NCBI GenBank assembly: GCA_937925525.1
Contig: CALALS010000107.1
Location: 1-27,962 of the forward strand
DNA length: 27,962 bases
Source of the DNA: an uncultured Flavobacteriales bacterium
GTDB lineage: Bacteria > Bacteroidota > Bacteroidia > Flavobacteriales_E > Vicingaceae
Reading direction: 5' to 3'
Under the pieces are notes generated by a model that saw only the letters and a list, made by a program, of their open reading frames with translations, ran no database searches and was not told the DNA's origin. Of this stretch, positions 17,204 to 24,178 are shown in pieces (the stretch's first letter is position 1; every line of letters begins with the position of its first letter). The translations under genes were made by a program, and so were the position numbers.

Positions 17204-18963
17204 GTACAGTTACAGGAAAAGCAATTGATTTTACTTTATTAAAGCGAATTTTTAAGTATGCTTTGCCGTATAAGCCTGTTTTATTCTTTACCACTTTACT
17301 TACTATAATCTTAGCCGGCTCATCAATTATTCGTCCTGTTTTAATATCACATACTGTAGATGAGTACATTGTTAAATTTGACAGAGAAGGGCTTCTGTTT
17401 ATGACGCTAATGATGTTGGGTGTGTTAATTTTAGAAGGGATTTTACAGTTTTATCAAAGCTATTATTCCGATTGGCTTGGCCAAAATGTAATTAAAGATT
17501 TACGGGTTCAGCTAAGCAAACATGTGTTACAATTCAAACTGAAATATTTTGACAGAACACCCATTGGTGCATTGGTTACAAGAGTAGTTTCTGATATTGA
17601 AACTATAGCAGATGTTTTTTCACAAGGTTTTATTTCTATAGCAGGAGATATTCTTAAACTACTTGTTATAGTTGGTTTTATGCTCTGGAAAAATTGGCAG
17701 TTGTCTCTTATCGTTTTAATTCCGGTACCTGTATTGTTGTTCGCTACTTATATTTTTAAAAACGTTATAAAATCTGCTTTCCAAGAAGTTAGAACACAGG
17801 TTTCTAAACTAAATGCTTTTGTACAAGAGCATTTAACAGGGATGAATATCGTTCAAATTTTTAATAGGGAAGAAATTGAGCTGGATAAGTTTCAGGAAAT
17901 GAATAAAAAGCATAGAAATGCGCATATAAAAACCGTTTGGGCTTATTCTATTTATTTACCGGTAGTAGAGATGCTTAGTGCAAGCTCAATAGGATTGTTG
18001 GTATGGTGGGGAGCAGGAGATGTTCTTGAAGGTAAAGCTACTCTAGGAGTTTTGCTCGAATACATTTTATACATACACATGCTTTATCGACCCATAAGGC
18101 AATTAGCGGATAGATTTAATGTATTACAAATGGGAATGGTAAGTTCAGAAAGAGTTTTTAAAGTACTTGATACTGATGATCGTATTGAAAGAACGGGTAG
18201 CTTAACATCTTCAGATATAGAAGGAAATATTGAAATTAAAAACTTATGGTTTGCTTATCAAGAAGAAGATTGGGTTTTAAAAAATGTTAGCTTATCCATT
18301 CCAAAAGGAAAGTCAGTGGCTTTGGTTGGAGCAACAGGAGCCGGAAAGTCTTCAATAATTAACCTTTTAGGTAGATTTTATGAATATAATAAAGGTGAAT
18401 TACTTATAGACGGTAAAAATGTTAGAGAGTATGATTTAGATTTACTGAGACAGTCTATGGCTGTGGTTTTACAAGATGTTTTTCTGTTTTCAGACACTAT
18501 TTTTAATAATATTACATTATTTAGCCCAAACATATCCAGAGAAGAAGTAGTTGCCGCTGCAAAAGAAGTAGGCGCACATGATTTTATTATGAAGCTGCCC
18601 GGTGGATATGATTTTGACGTAAAGGAGAGAGGAGGTTTGCTTTCAGTAGGGCAAAGACAAATTATTTCTTTTATTCGTGCCTACGTGCATCATCCAAAGA
18701 TTTTGATATTAGATGAGGCCACATCATCTATTGACTCTGAATCTGAAATGCTTATTCAAAATGCTACAAAAGTTTTAACTCAGGGAAGAACATCTATTCT
18801 AGTTGCGCATAGATTGTCTACTATTCAAACTGCTGATACTATTGTTGTTTTGGAGAAAGGAGAAATAATAGAGTCGGGCTCTCACAATGAATTACTATCC
18901 AAAAACGGACACTACAAGAAATTATATGATTTGCAATTTAAAAAACAGGAAGTAATCGTCTAA
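17200..18963 (+). CDS. ABC exporter half-transporter (MsbA/MdlB-like)
   Basis: This 587-residue protein fuses a six-helix exporter domain (about 1-325) to an ATPase domain (about 343-587), so it should act as a dimer in the inner membrane. Visible motifs are Walker A GATGAGKS (377-384), Q-loop Q425 (VVLQDVFLF), signature LSVGQ (481-485, with V where the consensus has G), Walker B ILILDE (501-506) and H-loop H537 (VAHRLS). The family exports lipids, peptides or drugs; the substrate cannot be read from the sequence. The ATG overlaps the truA stop. Its stop at 18961-18963 directly abuts the stop codon of the reverse-strand gene next door, with no base between and no hairpin seen. Confidence 0.9.
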   Translation: MSTVTGKAIDFTLLKRIFKYALPYKPVLFFTTLLTIILAGSSIIRPVLISHTVDEYIVKFDREGLLFMTLMMLGVLILEGILQFYQSYYSDWLGQNVIKDLRVQLSKHVLQFKLKYFDRTPIGALVTRVVSDIETIADVFSQGFISIAGDILKLLVIVGFMLWKNWQLSLIVLIPVPVLLFATYIFKNVIKSAFQEVRTQVSKLNAFVQEHLTGMNIVQIFNREEIELDKFQEMNKKHRNAHIKTVWAYSIYLPVVEMLSASSIGLLVWWGAGDVLEGKATLGVLLEYILYIHMLYRPIRQLADRFNVLQMGMVSSERVFKVLDTDDRIERTGSLTSSDIEGNIEIKNLWFAYQEEDWVLKNVSLSIPKGKSVALVGATGAGKSSIINLLGRFYEYNKGELLIDGKNVREYDLDLLRQSMAVVLQDVFLFSDTIFNNITLFSPNISREEVVAAAKEVGAHDFIMKLPGGYDFDVKERGGLLSVGQRQIISFIRAYVHHPKILILDEATSSIDSESEMLIQNATKVLTQGRTSILVAHRLSTIQTADTIVVLEKGEIIESGSHNELLSKNGHYKKLYDLQFKKQEVIV

Positions 18964-19704
18964 TTATTTTTTCTTTTTAGTCTTGCTTTTTCTTTCAGGG
19001 TCTTCATGAAAGAAGTATCTTAAATCAATTGTAAAATAGTTGCCATTTAAACTTGTGCTAAAAATATCATTATGATTATTTCCCTTATAAAGCACATCGG
19101 TTCCGGCAATAGCTTTAAATGGCCTGTGAAATGAATCACCTAAGTAATAGTATCCACTTTTTCTGGTTCGTAGTTCAAATCCCACATTACTTAAAAAAGC
19201 AGTTTGAATCCAGCCATTTCTTAGGGTTTGATGAAAGAAATAAGGTTCACCGGTTGCAATATCAGAAGGATAAAAATCTAGTGAAACACCTGTAGAAGCG
19301 TTCATATATAATTGTTCTCCTAGTCTTATATAAACTAATCCTTGTAAAGGAATTTCATATCCTATAAATCTAAAGTTTGATGTTCCTGAAAATGACGAAT
19401 CTAAATCTGTGATGGTTAAATCATACTTTCGGGTGATGTAATTGATACCTGTTTCTAGTGATAAACTTTTTGTAAATCCTCTTCTAATTACCATTCCAAA
19501 GCTATGCGAAACCTTTGGTGTTATTGTAAAAGCGGTTTGATTAACTTCTCCTGTAATTTCATCATTATCCAATGCTTTCATTGGAACCACAGGTTTATAA
19601 AAAATGCCAAATGTGGTAACGTTTTCTTGAGCAACAGTTGTTGCAGCAAATACTATTAAGAATAGATATGTTAGAAATTGTTTTTCCAAGTTAAAATAAC
19701 GCAT
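18964..19704 (-). CDS. Predicted outer-membrane beta-barrel-like protein of unknown function
   Basis: This 246-residue protein has a signal peptide (MRYFNLEKQFLTYLFLIVFA, cleavage before QENV) followed by alternating hydrophobic/polar strands rich in Tyr, Phe and Gly (for example SLETGINYITRKYDLTI and QLYMNASTGVSLDFY), and ends in a basic KTKKKK tail. That composition suggests a small barrel of the OmpA-like/PorT-like kind common in Bacteroidota, but no specific family is recognised. The strand run ends NYFTIDLRYFFHED, a plausible last strand followed by the charged tail. The frame extends upstream to a TTG at 19740, but the ATG at 19704 is preferred because it puts the signal peptide at the start and keeps the gene clear of the upstream terminator. 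Confidence 0.7.
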   Translation of the reverse strand: MRYFNLEKQFLTYLFLIVFAATTVAQENVTTFGIFYKPVVPMKALDNDEITGEVNQTAFTITPKVSHSFGMVIRRGFTKSLSLETGINYITRKYDLTITDLDSSFSGTSNFRFIGYEIPLQGLVYIRLGEQLYMNASTGVSLDFYPSDIATGEPYFFHQTLRNGWIQTAFLSNVGFELRTRKSGYYYLGDSFHRPFKAIAGTDVLYKGNNHNDIFSTSLNGNYFTIDLRYFFHEDPERKSKTKKKK

Positions 19705-19726
19705 CAAAGTTAAAAATCGTACAATA

Positions 19727-19757
19727 AAAAAGGCAGACAATATGCCGACCTTTTTAA
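19727..19757 (-). terminator. Terminator behind the Asp-box protein gene
   Basis: On the reverse strand, 20 or so bases after the stop at 19777, AAAAAGG pairs with CCTTTTT, enclosing a further partly paired GGC/GTC segment, and ends in a six-T tract. The inner stem has a mismatch and G-U pairs, so the hairpin is moderate. Confidence 0.6.
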
Positions 19758-19776
19758 AAGAGTTAAAAAATTATAA

Positions 19777-21639
19777 TTAGTTTATCACTAATTTCTTAGA
19801 AGAAATAGAATTTCCGTTGTTAATGTTTACAAAATAAACTCCTTTAGTTAAACTATTTACAGCAACATTAATTGAGTGATTTCCGGCAGGAGTCCACTCA
19901 TTTTTAAATTCAAGAACGTTTTGTCCCATTAGGTTAGAAATAGAAATGTTAACCATTCCGGCTTCTTTTAACTGGAAGTTAACTTTTACATTTTCTTTTG
20001 CTGGGTTCGGGTAGATAGAAAATCCTTGAACTAAGTTAGTTTGCTCGTTAATTGTAGTGTATGTCAAAACATCACTAGTGTCAACAGATAAATATACAAT
20101 ATCATTGGTTACAAAAGGATCTGTAGTAGTAGTAGGTCGAACAGCAAGTCCTGGTTCAGCATCTCTTTGGTAAACTATGTGAACTTGCCCGTCAACTCTT
20201 GTAGCCATTGAAGCAAAAACACATTCATCATATTGCGAAGTAGAGTTTAGATCAAGAGGTCTAGTCCATGTATTACCTCCATCTTTTGAGGCCGTGATAT
20301 ATGTATGTCTATAATTTTCACTGCCTTGGTCAAGTGTTTCCATATAAGCAGAATATGAAACATATATAGTTCCGTTAGATGAAATACCAGAACTAGGCAT
20401 ACCTGATAAGGATACATAGTATGGGGCAATACCCAAACCTCCTATTTGCTGGTCATTATCCAAATCCTCAGCAGCAGCGATCATAACAGGAGCAGTAGCG
20501 CCCATTGTTTCATTCCAGTACATTAAACCATTGGTTCCAGGGAAGAAAGAATAAACACCATCTGTTAAATTATCATCCAAGTATCTCATATTTCCATACC
20601 AAACGTGAGCTACTCCATTAGCATCTACAAGTACAGTGCCGGAACCATCGGAAGATTGAATAGTATCAAAAACATTGTCTTGATTCACATCTGTTCCCCA
20701 AGGTTGGTCAACAACATATTTCGGAATAGGAAATTGCTTAATTACTGTTTTAGTCCATGTTACTCCATTGTCAGTCGATTTCATTAAAAATACATCTTTT
20801 AACTGACATAATAATACAATAGAAATATTATATCCATAAGAAGCAATATCATATTCATCACCTGAATATCCTACATAAGCTGAAGTATCAGTTCCCGGAA
20901 GCACAGAATCTTGAACTGCCCAAGTAGCACCACCATCATTAGATCTATAATATAACAATGCCCCATCAGCTCCTTTCCATGTGGCACCTTGATTAGCAAC
21001 AGGAGCAGTAATAGCAACTGCATGAAGCGTATTGCCACTTGCACCACCCATAGTTGTTCTAGGCCACAACATACAACATGCTATACCTGCATTGGCAGGA
21101 ACGGTAGCTTCGGTCCATGAACCAGAACCTTTTGTAGCTCTTTTAAGACTATGAAGACCACCAGTGCCAGAGTGATTTATAACCGTTTCTCCACTACTTG
21201 AACTTGTAATAGAAGACCATCCTGTTCTAGTTGAAGCTTCTTGCCTTAGTGTAGGTAGAGAACCCCAAGTAGTCCCGTTAAAATAATTATAACCTGTGCC
21301 TCTATCTGCAGCTGACAGGTCATTAGATGAACTGTAAGTCCATGTTGCGGAAATAGTTCCGTCAGCATGTCTAATAATTCTCCTCATTACTGAAGCGTTA
21401 GATTGAAGGTCATAAGTTGTTTGACCTATAACAGTTTCATTAATAGCTTTTGAAGTTGCATAAGGTACTTTCGGGCTTGGAGTTCTTATGATTCCAGGAT
21501 CCGATTCATTTCCCTTGTAAACTTTTTCGAATGGTTTAGCTTGATCTAGATGTGGAGCCACTTTAGGGGCGTTTTGTATTTGAGAGAAAGCCACACCGGA
21601 AACAGCTATACTAATTGCAAATAATAATTGTTTCTTCAT
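19777..21639 (-). CDS. Secreted Asp-box (BNR/sialidase-fold) protein with T9SS type A sorting domain
   Basis: This 620-residue secreted protein has a signal peptide (MKKQLLFAISIAVSGVAFSQ) and a long beta-propeller-like region with three clear Asp boxes (SxDxGxTW): SNDGGATW at 233-240, STDNGVTW at 288-295 and SKDGGNTW at 451-458. The last 80 residues, beginning FSIYPNPAKENV and ending SSKKLVIN, are a type A T9SS sorting domain that directs outer-membrane passage and surface attachment or release. I see no sialidase arginine triad or other catalytic signature, so it may be a binding propeller and not an enzyme. It has its own consensus promoter and a terminator, so it is probably a single-gene unit. 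Confidence 0.85.
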   Translation of the reverse strand: MKKQLLFAISIAVSGVAFSQIQNAPKVAPHLDQAKPFEKVYKGNESDPGIIRTPSPKVPYATSKAINETVIGQTTYDLQSNASVMRRIIRHADGTISATWTYSSSNDLSAADRGTGYNYFNGTTWGSLPTLRQEASTRTGWSSITSSSSGETVINHSGTGGLHSLKRATKGSGSWTEATVPANAGIACCMLWPRTTMGGASGNTLHAVAITAPVANQGATWKGADGALLYYRSNDGGATWAVQDSVLPGTDTSAYVGYSGDEYDIASYGYNISIVLLCQLKDVFLMKSTDNGVTWTKTVIKQFPIPKYVVDQPWGTDVNQDNVFDTIQSSDGSGTVLVDANGVAHVWYGNMRYLDDNLTDGVYSFFPGTNGLMYWNETMGATAPVMIAAAEDLDNDQQIGGLGIAPYYVSLSGMPSSGISSNGTIYVSYSAYMETLDQGSENYRHTYITASKDGGNTWTRPLDLNSTSQYDECVFASMATRVDGQVHIVYQRDAEPGLAVRPTTTTDPFVTNDIVYLSVDTSDVLTYTTINEQTNLVQGFSIYPNPAKENVKVNFQLKEAGMVNISISNLMGQNVLEFKNEWTPAGNHSINVAVNSLTKGVYFVNINNGNSISSKKLVIN

Positions 21640-21658
21640 ATTTATAAATTTAGTTTCC

Positions 21659-21690
21659 CAAAAATAAAGATAATTATACGCTGGAGCAAA
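21659..21690 (-). promoter_or_regulatory. Consensus Bacteroidota promoter for the Asp-box protein gene
   Basis: Reverse strand: a -33 TTTG (21687-21690), a 20-base spacer and a -7 TATTTTTG (21659-21666), which match the TTTG / TAnnTTTG consensus exactly. The ATG lies about 19 bases downstream of the -7 box. A nearby TATCTTTA offers an alternative -7. Confidence 0.65.
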
Positions 21691-21702
21691 TTAAATTCGA
21701 TA

Positions 21703-22848
21703 TTAAATTGTTTTCCTAATTGCTTCATTGTAAAGCAAAAAAAGCTTTTTCCCTATCGCACTTTCACTAAAATCAAAATGAATGCTGCTTTTCACATTAT
21801 CAATACTATATGTATCTAAGTTTTGAATTAAATAGGTAATTGCACTTTTAAGCTCATTATTGTTATTTTTATTAACAAGTATGCCATTGGCTGCGGTAAT
21901 AAATTCTTCAGGTCCACCACATTTTGTTGAAATTACAGGTTTCCCGGAAAATATACTTTCTAAAGTAAAAACGGAAAATGTTTCCACATTACTATTTACA
22001 ATACAAAATGTACTTTTTTGAATTTCCTCTAGCACTTGCTCATTTGTTTTTCTCCCTAAAAAAAAGACACCGCTATTTAAAACGCCAAGTTGTTCAGAAA
22101 GACTAATTAATTTAGCTTTATCAGGACCGTCTCCAATTATGTTTAATCGAAAAGTCGGATGTGAACTTTTTAATTGACTTACTACCGCTATTATGCTACT
22201 TATGTTTTTTATCCGGTCTCTTAAATCTGCTACAACCAGCGCTGTTATATCTGAAGACTCAGCTACATCTGTTTTCTGAGGCTTTGTTTCAACTATATTT
22301 TCAATAACTACGGGTTTTACTCTTAATAGATTTTCAACATTGGTTGCTAAAAATTTTGAGACTGAAGTAATTAAAGTTGCTTGTTTTGCCACTTTTTTGC
22401 AAAGAAACTTTCTTAAAAATGACATTTTTTGGTATTCTCCATTAACAAACCCTGACCAGTGAGTAGAAATAATAAAAGGTATATTGTATTTTTTGGACAA
22501 TTGATAGGCATCAAAAGCTCCTCTTAAAAATATGTTACCATGTATGATGTCCGGTTTACCCCAAGTTTTTTCTAGTTCTTTAAGAATAGTCTTATACGCA
22601 TTTTTTCTTTTAATAAAGTTTGAAATTCTTCCCGTCTTTTTGGTGTAAATGATTATTTCTTCAAAAGATTCAGAGATTTGATTTCGAACTATTTTAGTTT
22701 CTTTAGCTGTAGTTATAAACACCACTTTTACATCGGTGTACAAACTGGCTGCTTTGGCGTGTTTTTTTACAAAAACTCCATTCTGCACATCCACTTCACT
22801 TGGATAAGCTTTACTTACAAAAAGTACCTTTAGCTTTTCTTTGTTCAA
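21703..22848 (-). CDS. Family 4 glycosyltransferase
   Basis: This 381-residue GT-B enzyme probably transfers a sugar from a nucleotide sugar during cell-surface glycan synthesis. The N-terminal domain starts KVLFVSKAYPSEVDVQNGVFVKKHAKA, a typical GT4 acceptor-side loop, and IISTHWSG follows near 130. The C-terminal donor domain has LNIIGDGPDKAKL (235-247), FLGRKTNEQV and the E-x7-E motif at E289 and E297 (ETFSVFTLE), then GKPVISTKCGGPEE. The acceptor and sugar cannot be named. The start used is TTG at 22848, since no ATG is available in the open frame and the conserved fold begins within six codons. It is divergent from the gene at 22939, and no other glycan gene is adjacent. Confidence 0.88.
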   Translation of the reverse strand: MNKEKLKVLFVSKAYPSEVDVQNGVFVKKHAKAASLYTDVKVVFITTAKETKIVRNQISESFEEIIIYTKKTGRISNFIKRKNAYKTILKELEKTWGKPDIIHGNIFLRGAFDAYQLSKKYNIPFIISTHWSGFVNGEYQKMSFLRKFLCKKVAKQATLITSVSKFLATNVENLLRVKPVVIENIVETKPQKTDVAESSDITALVVADLRDRIKNISSIIAVVSQLKSSHPTFRLNIIGDGPDKAKLISLSEQLGVLNSGVFFLGRKTNEQVLEEIQKSTFCIVNSNVETFSVFTLESIFSGKPVISTKCGGPEEFITAANGILVNKNNNNELKSAITYLIQNLDTYSIDNVKSSIHFDFSESAIGKKLFLLYNEAIRKTI

Positions 22849-22938
22849 TTTTTGAGGAATAATATTTGCTGTTTCAAAAGATGAAAATACAATAAACGAT
22901 TACAACTAGTGTTTATTTTTTTAATTTTATGCAATTAT

Positions 22939-23583
22939 ATGAAGCAGTTAGTAGTTACAATTTTAATTTTCTTTTCTCTAAACACTTTTTCTCAGGTAAC
23001 CTCAAAAGACACCTCCTCATCTGAACGAAAAGTTTTACAGTTTTCAGGAATTGTGGTTGATGGAGACAGTTTGTTCCCAATACCTTTTAGTAATGTTATT
23101 ATTAAAAATACCAGAAGAGGAACAGCATGTGACTACTTTGGTTATTTTTCTTTTGTTGCACAGGAGGGAGATACCATTATTTTTAGCAATATTTCATACA
23201 AAGAAGCACAATTTATCATTCCCACCGGAATGGAAGAAAATAGATATTCATTAATTCAAATTCTAAGAAAAGACACTTTTTCTTTAAATGAACATGTTGT
23301 TTACCCATGGCCAACTCGTGAACAGTTTAAGGAGGCTTTTTTAAAAATGAACATTCCTGATGACGACTTAGAAAGAGCCAGAAAAAACCTATCTCAAGAA
23401 TATATGGCAACCAGATATGAGGAAATGCCTATGGACGCAAACATGAACTTTAAGTATTATTTAAATCAACAAAATAGCAGGTTGTATTACGCAGGGCAAC
23501 TTCCTCCAAACAATTTACTTAACCCAATAGCATGGGTTAAATTTATAGAAGCCGTTAAAAGAGGGGATTTTAAGAAGAAATAG
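22939..23583 (+). CDS. Secreted carboxypeptidase-regulatory-like (CarboxypepD_reg) domain protein
   Basis: This 214-residue protein has a signal peptide (MKQLVVTILIFFSLNTFSQ) and then a single beta-sandwich of the CarboxypepD_reg-like type: FSGIVVDGDSLFPIPFSNVIIKN, then GTACDYFGYFSFVAQEGDTIIFSNISYKE. In TonB-dependent transporters this fold precedes a barrel; here it stands alone, followed by about 100 residues of helical, charged sequence ending KRGDFKKK. The frame continues to a GTG at 22909, but the ATG at 22939 places the signal peptide correctly. The GNAT gene starts 4 bases after its stop, so they are probably co-transcribed. Stand-alone proteins of this kind are frequent in Bacteroidota but their role is unclear. 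Confidence 0.78.
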   Translation: MKQLVVTILIFFSLNTFSQVTSKDTSSSERKVLQFSGIVVDGDSLFPIPFSNVIIKNTRRGTACDYFGYFSFVAQEGDTIIFSNISYKEAQFIIPTGMEENRYSLIQILRKDTFSLNEHVVYPWPTREQFKEAFLKMNIPDDDLERARKNLSQEYMATRYEEMPMDANMNFKYYLNQQNSRLYYAGQLPPNNLLNPIAWVKFIEAVKRGDFKKK

Positions 23584-23586
23584 TGA

Positions 23587-24132
23587 ATGAGTAATTATCA
23601 ATTAGTTTCTTTTTCACCGACTCATTTTTATGAAAGCATTGTTATTTTTAATCAAGAATTTGGCAAGGATTATATTAGCTTCGAAGAAATTGATAAGCAA
23701 TACAAAATCAATACTTTTTTAGGCTATGGAGTAGTGGATAATGCTTCCAAAGAACTTATAGGTTTGTGCCTTGGTTATACTAACTATACTGCTGAAGAGC
23801 AATTTAAATTACCTTTACCTAAAGAGTACGTTTACCTGAAGTCTATTGTTGTTCGAAGAGATTGTCATGGTAAGGGAATAGGAAAGAGGTTGCTAGCTGA
23901 ATTTATTAAAAAAGCAGATGAAGTTAGGCAAGACATTTTTTCTACAGTTTGGGTGAAGGAGCACACTATTTCTGTATTTGAAAAAATGCTAGCAAAGTCG
24001 CAGTTTGTATTGTGTTCGGAACATAAAAATTATTGGCAAGAGAGAAGCATGATAGAAAAATTTGAATGTGAAAAATGTGGAAGCCCACCCTGCACTTGTA
24101 CAATGAGGGTTTATGCTAAAAAAATACAATAA
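23587..24132 (+). CDS. GNAT N-acetyltransferase with cysteine-rich C-terminal tail
   Basis: This 181-residue cytoplasmic protein has a GNAT fold. The acetyl-CoA pyrophosphate loop is at 94-103 (HGKGIGKRLL, with His where Arg or Gln is usual), preceded by the beta-4 strand YVYLKSIVVRR. The last 21 residues hold four cysteines, C161, C164, C169 and C171 (CEKCGSPPCTC), which could bind a metal ion. The substrate is unknown. It lies 4 bases after the preceding gene and 46 bases before the patatin-like lipase gene, so the three may share a transcript. The Cys tail is outside the usual GNAT domain and is what sets this protein apart. Confidence 0.82.
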   Translation: MSNYQLVSFSPTHFYESIVIFNQEFGKDYISFEEIDKQYKINTFLGYGVVDNASKELIGLCLGYTNYTAEEQFKLPLPKEYVYLKSIVVRRDCHGKGIGKRLLAEFIKKADEVRQDIFSTVWVKEHTISVFEKMLAKSQFVLCSEHKNYWQERSMIEKFECEKCGSPPCTCTMRVYAKKIQ

Positions 24133-24178
24133 CCTGATGATTAATTTACCGTATAATTACATGAGATTTTAATAGAGT

